Of a stretch of 64,000 nucleotides of DNA, positions 1 through 12,393 are shown one piece after another (positions within the stretch are counted from its first letter, which is position 1; every line of letters begins with the position of its first letter). Origin of the DNA: Pseudoscleropodium purum (Eukaryota; Streptophyta; Bryopsida; Hypnales; Brachytheciaceae); contig OZ017799.1 of the NCBI GenBank assembly GCA_963969395.1, positions 14,572,501-14,636,500 on the forward strand. The letters run 5' to 3'. Below the pieces are notes generated by a model, which ran no database searches, was not told where the DNA came from, and was given only the letters and a program-made list of their open reading frames with translations. Made by a program: the position numbers and the translations under genes.

Positions 1-457
1 TTGAGTAGAATTATCAACATTAATAACCCCTAAATTTTAAACTGTCCTCCCACTCCTTCTAGAGGATGTATAATTCGAACACTTTATCCAACTAATATTC
101 ATTGAACAAGCTTCAAGTCAAGAAAAATCTTGTCATATATGGAGTGTCAATGGAACAAAGGAATCAATGATATAGAAATTTAGAGGAGGTACAATTTTTT
201 TTATCAGTGATTTCACTATCTTTAGTTCAAGCACTTACAAGATAATCTTTAGTTCTTGCATAGTCCAGACCTACGATATTGGAGAAATATCGTAGTTCAC
301 CCAAATATTGGAGAAAAATATATCAAATATATGTGCAAATACTTAAAGGAATCAAGTGAAATTGCTCTAGAAGGTGACTTTGACATGCCAGAAATTCAAT
401 ATCTGCTGCGGACTTTTCCCGTGACTCTTTTACAATATCAAAGTGTCCTCGTCCAGA
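1..457. other. 3' flank of the ABC1K gene
   Basis: AT-rich sequence beyond the ABC1K stop codon; it should hold the 3' UTR and polyadenylation region. I see no other gene in it. The short plus-strand open frame from 256 starts with TTG and overlaps the last ABC1K exon in antisense, so it is not called. Confidence 0.5.
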
Positions 458-3400
458 CTAAATCATCTTCTCAAATTTGTCCAGGTTGCGAATCCGGCGC
501 ACATTATTTACCAACAGTAACAAAAATACACCTGCGCATGCAATGAAACGAAGGTAAATACATTTTCAGAGACTCTTGAATTTCGTCAGGCACCTATTGA
601 TCTATTAATGACCAACAATATTGAAGACACGAAATTAACTTGCAAGTGGCCAAATGGCCCAAAGACGTCGCTTCCATATCTTTAGGAATTCAAATGAAGG
701 TAGCACAATAACAATGAACCAATGCAAAGAAGAAATCATGCACTACATTTTTGAACGGTAGAAAAATGTAATGGAGGCTCCTATAAGTGAATAACGTAGT
801 TAACTTCCAAAATCAATTTCTCTTTTTTCAATTTGCGCATCCAAGTTTTGGGGGCTTGTAGAGGACATGTGATTTTATCTCTAGAAGCTAAGACTGGTAT
901 AGATCTAGGATTTCAGTCTGGAAACTGAAACTGCTTCAATTTTTCACTAAAATTCACCATTTTAACGAATATTACAAGGTTCGAATTTGATGTTGAGCAT
1001 GTGCTACTTGGACTTGCAGCTGCAAAGAAAACGATCCACAAAGACACTAAAAAAAATGAGGGCGTTTATTTACTTACCAGCCCCAACAAATGAAGAATTT
1101 GATACAGCTGTGATGCCTTGAGCAGCACTGAGTGTCACTCCAATATTAGCTAAACCTACGGCAAAGATACTGTTGATGGTAGCCATTTGCATTACAGATT
1201 GTCTTCTTGCAGCCCTTTCCGCCTGATTGTCAATCAGAATGTTAGACGTCAAATGAATATCATGTGCAGCATAAATTTCTGAGGGATGATAAATTTAGCT
1301 AAAAGGGAAAACTTCCGCATCTAAGAAACTCAGACCCAAAGATTAACAAATGTCAGCAACTAGTGCCATTAGGTTGCTTATTAAATACGTCGCATATAAA
1401 AGTTAGATTCCAATATCTATAAAGTTGGTACGTAAGTAATATTCTTGAGAAGCACCGTTGTGCGCAGACTTCATCACTCTACTGGGGAAGGATTGTCAGT
1501 TTGTCACCTCAAGACTCCGAACCCGTAGCTTCAAATCACCAGCTTCAAGCTGCCGCATTATTTTCTCAACGCGCTGCACTCTCAAGGGCATGGCAACTGC
1601 GGCATCCCTTGCCTGCGCACACAGCCATCATATATTTTCAGCAACAGTGGCAAAAGTATTATTATTCACCACTTCAATTGAAGGGACTGAAGAAAGTAGA
1701 GACTGAGGCCTTGTGGATGATCAGACACATACATCGGTTGCCTGCCGCTGCAATTCTTCAACAAAATACTGTGTCCCACTTCTCTGCCCCTTCCGCGTAT
1801 CCAACAACTCCTGATAAAGCACATAGCAGAATGGTAGACATAAGATTCACCAAGTAAAATTAAACCAAGGATTCATGGTTTCGAATTGACCAATTCGATA
1901 AATCATTTTATGGAAAATCAATAATTCAGATTGGGCAAAATCATATCACCAGAATCAGCAAAGAAAATTGCATGTGTTGGTTCAAAAGATAATATTGCAC
2001 AAAAGAAAGTTCACATATGATAACGTAATTGTTATGACCAACTTAAATGTTAAGCGACTTCAGCAATTCTAGAACATAAACCCACTGGAAATAAACTGCA
2101 GAAATAAGTACATCAGTTGCCGAGTTGGTGCATACCTGGGCATAAGGAGCAGCTATCTTTGCAAACGAAAAATCAGGGTCCAGCGTATTGCCAATTCCTG
2201 CCAGTTCACTACCATGTTAGTTTCTAAGAAGCAAAATTCAAACCAAATTTTTATGGCAATAGGTAGAAGTATACGACCCACCTTGCCTGCCACAGAAGGC
2301 TCGCAATCCACCATAATAGATGGAAGAGTTACAACAAGGTAGAAACATTGCATAACAAACCTTCTAACGTGGAAAATGCACGAAGAACGAACGTAAATGT
2401 AGCTGGGAATCGAAACGGTTGGTCCACCGCAATTGCAAATAAATCCTGCATAATCAAGCCACAAGCTACTCTCAGAATCTGAAAAACGGTAGATTGTTTA
2501 TGGTCAGAAGAATGAATTTGTGTCAAAAAGCTTACCTCTCCTATAGCTGAGAAGGTTTTCTCTCGATCAGGCTTTTGATCCATTAAGTTATCCAAGAAAT
2601 ATTGCACCGATCTCCTCACCTGTTTGCAATGATATACTTGAGTTAGTCTTCTCCAAATTCGTCATCCTCCGAAAGACAAGTAACACGCAAATAATATGCA
2701 ATAACCCACAGATTTATAACCTCTTAGAACCTTGTTCCTCGATGTTCAACACTACGAGACTTACAACCGTGGAGGAAATCTGAAGGGATAGCAATGAACT
2801 GACCGCAAGTCATTGGTCTATTAGAGCAAATGGCTACCACACCAGAGGATCAACATCCTATGTAGCACGTGAAAGATGGCATGGCGACGAAGAACAAGTG
2901 TTATTCCAAGCACTACTGCTTGAAAATGGAAAGGAATTTTTTGATGCAATGTGGACGGAGCCTAACCAAAGTGGTGCACGCCTCTGCTGCAAAGTAGTAA
3001 CGTCCAAAATAAACGTAGTACTATTCTACAGCATTTCAGGAGATTCACTAATAAATTCTGCGAAACAGTGAAACTAGAAGAAATGCAGGGAGGAAGATTA
3101 GCTGACCGATCCCATGTCTCCAGTTGGCAGCAACGCTCCAAGGGCTATTAAGGCTTGAATGATTTTCTGAGCATCTTTTTCATACACAGCATAGAACATC
3201 TCAAGCAGTTTCTCTCTTGTGAAAGACTTAATTTCGCCCATCATTCCAAAGTCATAGTAGATGAGCGAGCCGTCGGCATCCACAGCCAAGTTACCAGGGT
3301 GCGGGTCTGCATGGAAGAACCCAGTTCTCAAAATCTGGGAACCACCAAAAAGAGTTAGGCAATGTTTCTGATAGAGTCTGCAATGCATCAGAAAGGGAAA

Positions 3401-6400
3401 CATAAAGTGAGTGACATTAATGGTCACCTGTATCAAATAAGCTTCTATAGCGAGGCTTGCTATTTTCGCTTTATCAAATCCTCCCGAATTCAGAACCGCA
3501 ACGTCGTTAACTTTGATGCCTGCTCAAAAATTTAAGGGAGAAGAGTTAAATTTACAACTAGTAAAACCATCTGTGCTACAACTGTAACTATAGCCATAAG
3601 TGGTAAATAAGTCGGTGCTTCCCAAGCAGCAGCAGATGACTTAGTTAGCTGAATAGCGCCAATTAGTACTGCAGAGGAAACCCAGCATAATATAGGGATT
3701 CTTCCAGTATGCTTTGAAGACCCCTGCGGAAGAAAACCTCACTCTTGACTACAAAGTGCTCTTTAAGGTGCACTTTCAAGAACCAAATAAATCAGAAACC
3801 CTACGGAGCAGAGCAAGTAGATATTGTGATATGGCGCAATAGGATGCTGGAATTTCTCCACCGGATCCTCTATAGTACAAGTAGCCTGAACGACTTGTCT
3901 TTGCCTACCATTTTCAGTTTTTAAATAGAGTAACTCAGAGCACCGTATTTGTTGCATCCAATGCATGCTACATGCAGTAAAAAATCAGTTTCTAAATCTA
4001 ATCAGAACTTGAAATAAGAAGGATGAGAATATTACCAGGAATATATTCCAAAGTCAACACCTTTTGTGATGTATAATCCCAGAACACTTGCTGCGCATTA
4101 CAATTTAAAAGAGTTCTTCATAGATTTCATTTACCTATTCTTGAGAGAAAGCTAAGGACAGCAAATGAAAAATTCAGAAGCACCACCACAAGCAAGAAAA
4201 TGAACGCTCTACCAGCACAGAACGACATCACGTGAGCATGTCAGCCTTCAATTAATTCAGTAGCGAACAAGTAAGCACATGTATTTGGGAGGAGAGAGTA
4301 ACTCACAGGCACTTGGACCCACTTTTGCTTTCGAAAGTCCCGTTTAAATCTATCTGCATTGCTTCCTTCATTCAGGTAATCGATCTCCTGATACAATATT
4401 CTGTCGACCAAACAAACACGTATAGGATGAATATTAAGCTCAGACAACCCGCACTGCAGCCAAGTGCTTTCCGGCCGAATTCATGGTTATAAAGTGACCA
4501 ATTCAATAGATCATATTGCAGAAAACAGACTTCCGATGGGGCCAGGTGTTATAGCAACAGAATGAGTGAAAAAAAAATGTGTTAGTCCCTGAGTAAATAA
4601 ATTAGAGACTTCCTACTCAAATCTGCTAAAAATGCTGGATTCCGGCCTTTTTGGTCCTTTAGGGGTTGAAAAAGAGAAACCATCACGTCTGTAGGGTAGG
4701 AATTCATTGCTACCCAGACTGGATCACATCTACTTACGTGGCACATTCCTCGTAGACACCAAGCCAGTCCCTCGATGGACCTCCCATAGATTCACTGTTT
4801 TGAAAATACTGAGCTATCACCTTCATATTAGCTGCACATTGGCGAAGTGCTGCATCAGAGTTGCTGCCGCAAAACTGTGAGGCGGAATATATCTAGCAGT
4901 GGATGTACATTGCTAGTTTTGCATTGATAAGACTATTCATATATGCAAGCCCTTAGCTAACTTATCAACAAGCAGCTAATAGCAAGTGTCCAAACCAAAT
5001 ACACAGACTGATTTCCAGCCTTGGAGGCAAAGATAGTTGAATTGCAGCTCAGGTAGAGATTTATACCCAAATCAATGTCAAACAATTTCTTCAAGCCTGG
5101 TCTCTGAACTTTCACTACAACTCGCTCTCCATTGGGTAAAATTGCTCGATGCACCTGCAGAAACAGACCATTACAAGAAAGATAAAATTTTACGAAGAAA
5201 ATAAGAAGCTTACAAAAAATGCTCGGGCAGCTGACGCATGAACTAACCTCATAACCACACTAAAGTTAGCAGAAAATAAGGGTGAAGAAAATTAATTTAG
5301 CAAACAATGTCAAAATATCCAGAACAGTGGAAGTACTTTTAACATTGGCAGTAGCTGATTCCATTCCCAGAACTTTAAACACAAAAGAGAATCCAACCTG
5401 TCCAAGACTTGCTGCAGCAATGGGCTGCAGTTCGAAATCAGCAAATAATTTATTTACTGGCGCCCCCAACTCCTTCTCAATAAAAGCCATGGCTTTCTCT
5501 GCTGAAAAAGCTGGGACTTGATCCTGCAAAAAAATTTCATACATCACTACAATAGAGCATTCTCAAGACCTCAGCCCTGCAGAAATCCCTTAGGTTCACT
5601 TGAGACGGCACAGATCAAAGCAACAAATTTGAGATAACAAGGAATCCTAAACCTTGATTGGTGCAAAAGTCATTTTATATTCGTGTTCTCTTTCAACGTC
5701 GACTTAATACTAGTCCAAGAAACAAGACTGAGCATGAAGAAGTGGCACTTACATGGTTTCAATGGAATATGCTAAAATATTTTAGATAACAAAATTTCAA
5801 TCTACCTCATTGATGTGGCTTGTACGCTTGTTGAGTCAAATACGTCATGAACGCAAAGGATTATTTAAAGCTTGTTATCTTACCCCTAGTTGCACTTGAT
5901 ATTGATTCAAATTTTACACTTGCTGCATCGACCTGCGCAATCTAAAGTGGCCCTTCCATACAATTTTCAATAAAGATCTTTTCTGAATTGATTGAACACT
6001 TTACGTAAAAAAAAGAGACGGTCAAAATATACGGGGACACGATTACCTGAAGCTTTGCCAGCTCCTCCACAATTTCGGCGGGGAAGAGATCTGATCTGGT
6101 GGAGGATAATTGGCCAAGTTTTATAAACGTGGGTCCTAATTGCAAGATCTTCTCTCTAACCCACACCGCTAAGCTCCGTCGCCTTGCTTTCTGCGTGATT
6201 GCACCAATACTGTCAATACTATCCGAGAACCCTAACTGTTATATAGAACTGATTGTTTGTCATAAGAGAGCACACAACATTCTTTACCAATACTAATTAG
6301 GGTCTCTTTTAAAAGTAGCACATGGCAAGCTATCTTCAAAGATTCCTTCCACATACTTTTCCTTTCAAGCGGCCACCAAGTTAAAAGTCGATGTAAAGTT

Positions 6401-7769
6401 GCGAATCTACGCATAAGTACAAGCTATTCACAACTCCTTCATTTTGAGTATGGGACATTCTAAGAATGTTATGCAATAAGAGATAAGGGCACTAACCTGC
6501 TTTTTCAAGCATAGAGTTGAGGCAACATTGCAACTCTAGGCATAAATACAAGCATATTCACCATACCGTCACAAAAAGAAAGAAAAGCTCAAGGATATTA
6601 AACAAGAAGAGATTCGGGCACTAACCTGTTTTTCTTCCGTGAAGCCCCCCACGTAAGTCCATTTGGCGTCCGAAAACCACACCCGAGATCTCAAGGTCAG
6701 CACAAAGCTCCACACATCAATATTCCGTTTCGTGGCACTGTAGTCCTCCCTGGCCCAACTAAAGCCTTCGTCGGATGGCAACACCCGAACAGGCTGCTCC
6801 ACATACTTGCCCACATCCACTGGAGGCTGCAGCACCCTCTTGGCCACTTCGACATTGGGAATCACCACTTGGGTGCTCAGGCTTCCGCTCACTTTGCCGA
6901 CGGAAACTCCGTTCAGTAACCCTGGGTTCGTAGTGCTCCTACTTGCCAATCCGTTTGTGCTTCCCTTCGTGGATTTTCTGTTCGTGGCAGCGCCATTTGT
7001 TGAGCCCTTCGCTGCTCCTGAGGTTCAGAAGATGGCATCATCACAACATCCGAAGTCAGTGCAGTGTGCTAAATTACGGGATATCAAACATCGATGATAT
7101 TGGCACCAAACTTTGGATTGCGTTCACCCACGCAAAAATAGGAAATAGAAACGTTGTGATTAGTAGTTGAAGTAGTATTGATTACTGTAAGCACTCCACA
7201 CCTTGAGCAAGTCACAAAATAATCCATGAGTGGATTCCGGTGCCTAACCAATTTGATTACTGGGGTTTTAGAATATTCGTCAAATTTTCGGGTATCAAAC
7301 TTCCTGAAACAATCTTGACTCTTGATTGCATACTTTTTCAACACGAGATTCTATTTTCACAAGCTGCCACGGTTTGACAGCCCTATTGCACCCCAGGAAT
7401 GCCGATTAAGCTCACAAAGAAAAGAAAAGAATGCCCATAATTACCATTCACGGCACCATTTGGCTTGGGCTGCTCCGGCCTTTTACTAAGGAAAGTCGCG
7501 GACCGCCCCTTGAGTGCCTCCTCAATGGGCACCATGCGAGAATTCGACGACCCATTAGAAGAATTCGCGCTCCCATTCTCAGCAAGACTTCGAATGCTAC
7601 CACTGTGACGCTTCCTCCCTCGCGTGTGCACCACGTTTACAGATCGCAGAACCGGCTTCAACGGAATCCGAAGTCCCTGCAACTCTCGCAATTCCGAACT
7701 CCCAAGCTCACAACAACCCTTGCTCCTCTGCGAAGGAACCAAATGGGCATTCACCAAAGCCCCCGCCAT
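458..7769 (-). CDS. ABC1K7/8: ABC1K (UbiB/ADCK family) atypical kinase, chloroplast OSA1/SIA1 type, 17 exons
   Basis: Predicted 756-residue atypical kinase. Exons read on the minus strand: 7769-7445, 7017-6626, 6190-6047, 5523-5398, 5154-5067, 4831-4738, 4400-4307, 4090-4036, 3519-3428, 3334-3107, 2619-2536, 2445-2361, 2197-2136, 1810-1733, 1612-1508, 1222-1078, 531-458. All joins keep frame and use GT-AG. Residues 1-75 or so are Ser/Arg-rich with few acids, fitting a chloroplast transit peptide. Hallmarks in order: KLGQ at about 263-266, the Ala-rich loop AAASLGQ at 323-329 that replaces a Gly-rich loop, the VVVK lysine at 344, HADPHPGN at 478-485, and DFG at 498-500. The C-terminus is hydrophobic and ends LDKFEKMI. 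From family knowledge, ABC1K7/8 sit on plastid membranes or plastoglobules and affect lipid and oxidative-stress responses. I cannot separate ABC1K7 from ABC1K8. Exon 2 starts with Asn/Gly/Thr-rich repeats of unknown role. Confidence 0.93.
4582..4669. repeat. Short R1-family element in an ABC1K intron
   Basis: An 88-bp sequence in the intron between ABC1K exons 6 and 7. It begins TTAGTCCCTGAGTA and ends GGTCCTTTAGGGGTTGA. These ends match, in inverted orientation, the termini of the larger R1 copies at 15503, 19792 and 29904. It looks like an internally deleted copy. Confidence 0.5.
6400..6640. repeat. Tandem duplication in ABC1K intron 2 with a copied splice donor
   Basis: The stretch around the exon-2 donor (GGGCACTAACCTG on the plus strand, donor after 6626) recurs 129 bp away around 6497. 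The neighbouring intron text at about 6400-6435 likewise recurs at about 6528-6562. The result is a second donor-like site inside intron 2. Confidence 0.55.
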
Positions 7770-8300
7770 AGCCCGCCCTCAGCAGATCCCAAAATTCGCC
7801 CACTTCTGAGCCCACAAAATTTCAGAAGCCAAGACGATTACTAAACCACAAGCTGATCCATGAAATTTGGCGAGGTGACCCACATTTGATACAGAATTCG
7901 AAGAAATGCTCCAGAAAAGAGTCGCACCTTGGTTGACTTGGCTCGTGATGGATGTGCTGCACTCCCTCCCTCCAGCTTGAGACCTGGCTAGCGGTGAACC
8001 TCAATTCCCTCGCAGTGTTTCCGAAACTGGGGACACAAGGTGGAGAAATTTGTGGAGAATTGTTGGCAGTTTGAATGAGATGTTGGTCGATAGATTGGAC
8101 GAGTTTCAAAGAGTGGGAGCAAAAGATACTACGCGGTGGGAAGCGGTTGCTGCAGAGGAGAATTTCACGACGCCAGGCGACGTGGAGATCGCAGGAGAGC
8201 GATGCGGCGAGCGGGATCGATGACGAAAGCATCAACGTCACAGGCGTGCGGGTGAGAGCAATTGGGTGTTCGTAGTGTCCAGTAGTTTCCTTGCTTTTGA
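7770..8300 (-). promoter_or_regulatory. 5' flank and promoter region of ABC1K
   Basis: This is a mixed-composition, GC-richer stretch upstream of the ABC1K ATG at 7769. It should contain the 5' UTR and promoter. I did not identify a convincing TATA box. Short open frames here on both strands look like chance frames. Confidence 0.35.
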
Positions 8301-9171
8301 TTTGATGGCCATGGCCAAGGTAGGCCGAGATCTCATCTTTTGGGGGACCTCATTTTTTGGGGATCTCAACTTATGGATGATTAAAATTGGAAGATTTGAA
8401 ATTGTACTCAGAATTCAGGGTTCTCAAGCTCAATTAAAGGTTGATTATTCTATAGTCGTCATGTTTCTAATTGCATGACCATCTCTAGGCAACAAACATT
8501 TTTGGTTTAGAACATACGATATTTGTATACAATGATAGAATTAGAATTTTAGGGGTTTTAGGGATTTTTAGGGAGGTCAATCATTGTTCTATGAGCTTAT
8601 GTGGGATGGAAGTAAAAGGAAAACTTTCAAATCTTGTGTCTTCATTCTTTGCTAGTTATAATTTTATTTTTTTTTAAGTCCAAATTTACATTCCCTTCCA
8701 AATGGGACGCTTATTAGAGAAATGTTGGGATTATATAAGGTAGGAAGATAAAAAAGTGATGCTTTTTGAAATCCACCACTCACATGTGGTCCTTCAATGG
8801 TCACCTATATGCACTCTATACATTCACTTTCTTGTCAATGAAGTGAGCCCAACAAAAGTTGCTTTTGGGTATTGCTACCTTTGAAATGGAAGCATCCATT
8901 TTCCACTTGTGCACCCTAAAGTTTGGGTTGTATATATTTATGAAGAAAATGATTAGGATTGTTTATTGAAATCTTGCTTTGATAACTTATATCATTCTCT
9001 TGGTAAGTTGAAGATTCTCATTTTTTTAAGAACTATTTGTATTTGTATTTGCCTATTTGCAAAAATTATCAATCTTAGCTTGTAATACTGGGAGATGCAC
9101 TTTCTCACTTATGCTTATTGATATTGTTAAGAATAGGTGGCTCTATCTTTGAAGTGAGGTTTTTTTATATC
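8301..9171. other. AT-rich intergenic DNA, no gene seen
   Basis: Low-complexity AT-rich sequence with many stops in every frame. I see no splice-supported exon. Confidence 0.4.
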
Positions 9172-12000
9172 TAGTCTCTAAAGATTTTTTACTATATTTT
9201 TCACCCAAAATGCTCAAAAATTATCATTTCTAGTATAAGTAGCAATTTTTTTTTCATAAAATTTTGGACACATGAAACTATAGCATATTTTAGTAAATTG
9301 GCTTGAAATATAGAAAAAATTTCAAAAATTTCCACCAAATAGATTGCAAGATATTAGCATTTGAATTGACAAAAATCGTTTTGAAGGCCTTGTGAAAAAA
9401 CAGGAGTTGCACTTCACAAGGTCACATTTGTATGAAAAAATGTCCAAAATAGTGGGGATGGTTTGGATTCATTCTATAAGGCAAGTTGGATATATGCTTG
9501 AAAAAATTCAAATCATTTGGAATTATACAACATATAGGAAAAAATTAGTAAATATACAAAAAATGATTCAAAATACTAAATTGTTAAGAATTTAGTTATG
9601 GAATTGAAAAATGTCAATTGTAATGGTTGTAATGTTGTAAAAAATTTCCATCTTTAGATTTTATTTTTTTCAAAAATATTTGAAAATTGAGTTAAATAAA
9701 GGATTTCAAAGTTTATTGTAGAGTAAAGAATTCATAAGTACTTGCAAACTAAAACTTCTCATAACTTTCATCTCATTGATCCAAATGGAATGATTCAAAG
9801 TTTTCCATATACATATAAATCTAGAAAAATAATTTTAATTTTTTAATTTTGAAAAAATCGAATTTTAAAGAATTCTTTTTGAGTTGCCTAGCCTACCTAC
9901 CAAATGATGAAAATTACATATAATGCAATAATTTTTAACCATGTAGTCAAAAATTATAAAAATTGACAAGACTTAAAGCTACTCTTTGGGCACATGTTGT
10001 GTGAAAATTTCAAATGAAAAAAATAGAATCTTTTTTTTGAGTCAATTGTCCAAATCATTATATTGCCAATAAAACACAGTCTAGGGCTTTAGGAGCTAGG
10101 GGAACCACTACAATGTGATAGTAATGAAAGAGGGTGATATTATTAAGGTTCGACTTCCCTTGATCCCTTTGGATTCTTAATAAGTTAGGCCCAGTTCAAA
10201 CTTGGGCTAGATTGAAGGCTAGCTTGAACTCTCCAAGTTTGATTCAATAGGATTGCGTCATTCTTCCTAGTTTGGCCCAAGGGTTTAATACTAGGACTAG
10301 GTCAAAACTACAACTTATCATGTATGGAATCTTAGGTGGCATAATTTTGGCACCAAAGTTTTGGGTCCCAATGATGAAATCAAAACAAGGTTTTCCTTGG
10401 CCTAAAGTCCTATCTTGGGCTTGATTAGACTCCTATGTTGAATCATGAACATCTCCATTGTTTATCGATACAACGTCTATTGTCTTCTTTTTTGTTATGC
10501 ACTTATTAATTATATTATTAAGAAACTTCCTCCCATCTAGGTTGCTAAATTTTTGGAGCTTTGTTGGCAATCTCAATCTTACTCAAGTTAGTAAGATGCA
10601 AGTATAGTATTAATTATTGTTAATCTATCAAGGATATACAATATGCAAGAAAATAAACATTATCCTTGATGCTTAAATACTTAACTTAGTCTACAAGCAT
10701 CACAAAGATGTAATTTAGTAGTTAGCACTAACATTTTGCAAGTTTACTAGTATTTTTAAATACCCCTCTCTTTCTCAACCCCTAAATGCCCAAGGCAAGT
10801 TTTGAGCTTCTTAGAATTTGCTCTAAATTGAACAAAATGCCAATGTTTTGATAAATTGTATCAACTTTTATTGAATTGTAACCACATAAATTCAAACTAG
10901 ACAAGCTAGAGATCTCATAGAAAAAGAAAACACAAGAATATCACTTATGGAGTGAAAGATTATAATGTTTAACCATAAAGGTGTTAAAATTGCAAAAGTA
11001 ATGTAAAGTCTTTCAATTTTCTTTTTACAAGTCAAATCTAAAAATTTGGTGACCAAAAAAATATGAGGTTAAAGGACCTAACATGTATAACCCCAATCAA
11101 TTTATGGCTTCTTAAAATCTACCCTACAATTTTTTTAAATGGATTTTGAATGTGATTTTTTCTCTAAGATCTAGTGTATTTGAGGCTCATTTCCAAGAGC
11201 TCTCAACACTACAGGAAGTCAAGATTGCAATAGGTACCCTTGCACAAAATCTTAAATAGAAAAATCACTATCATTTATTTTCAAGATTGGATTTTTGATG
11301 CTAAAATTAGACTTCAAGAAGAACTTTCCAAAAATAGAAACTACTAAAAATAGAAACCTATTTAGATTTTTAATTAACTTCAAAGTTTTGCAAACACCAA
11401 ATTTTGGTGCCTCGGGAAGTTAGGGGTTAATAATACCTATGTCTGTTTTGTAAAAACACAAAGAAAACACATATATTAGTCAAAAACAAAGGGAGTATTT
11501 TTTATTGAGTTTGGAGAATGGAGATGGTTTAGATTTTGACTTTCTATACCACATTTTAATTTGTATAACAATCCCTTCTTCTATAAATGCTTGAAAAAAA
11601 TATTTTCTTTACTAACATTAAGCTAAGGTTGAAGTACTAGTTAACCTTGCCTAGTATTCAACCTATAGGGTATTCTATTTCCAACCTTAGGCTAGAACTG
11701 AAGCTTGAAATGGATTTTTTTGTCCTTTTCAAGGTTGGGACTAATAAGGTTATAATACATGTCTCAAAGTAGTGAGTAAGAAAGTATGAAGTAGTGAGTG
11801 GGAGGATAATTCTTGAATGATTAAAATTGGAAGACTTGGCTCATATTTCCAAATGTCTTGAAATTTAGTGCACATGAAAGATATTCCTTGTCCACACCTT
11901 CTATTAAATTTAGGCCATAAATATAGAAATCTCCACTCACATGCACTTGCCTCCATAAGTTATGTTGCCAAAAAAAGCACCTTGGTCCTTTAGAGGTTAA
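9172..12000. repeat. R1-family element, interrupted by about 1.9 kb of other DNA
   Basis: The left part (about 9172-9880) and the right part (about 11850-12000) match, in reverse complement, consecutive parts of the R1 copy at 15503-16422. The right end reads CCTTGGTCCTTTAGAGGTTAA. The 9.9-11.85 kb stretch has no counterpart in that copy and is probably a later insertion. Small open frames such as 9392-9595 lie inside the repeat and have a relative in the other copy, but they start with TTG and are not convincing genes. Confidence 0.5.
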
Positions 12001-12393
12001 TAATTTAGATTTTTTGGCTGTTAGTCAAGGGTACTTTTTGGCTCCCAAAGTTCACAATAATTTCAATTTTAGAAATATAATTTTATAATTTTTTTAATTC
12101 CCATATTTCCTATCTTTCTACACGGGAAAAATTTCCACCACCCCATACTTGCACATGATCTGCTCCAAAACTCCTTAAATAATTGACTATTGGTGCTTCA
12201 ACGTTAAATTATTGTTTCTTTTAAATTTGATTTATTTCTTGACTTCAATAAATCTACTTCATCATTTATATATAGAAATCAATTTTTGAAAATTGGTACA
12301 TACCAATGCAACTAAGCGCATCCATCCATCCAATTAGATTGTTTGATTTGTTTTGTTTATTTTGTTTGTTATAGTGAGATCCCTAGAATCATA
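12001..12393. repeat. R2 dispersed repeat, left part (interrupted by an LTR unit)
   Basis: The stretch before 12394 and the stretch after 14887 together align with the uninterrupted sequence around 20460-20750. Shared text includes TTTGTTTGTTAT before the break and TTGG plus GGCACACTAGT after it. The copies flank an LTR-like unit and so give its empty-site comparison. Confidence 0.5.
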
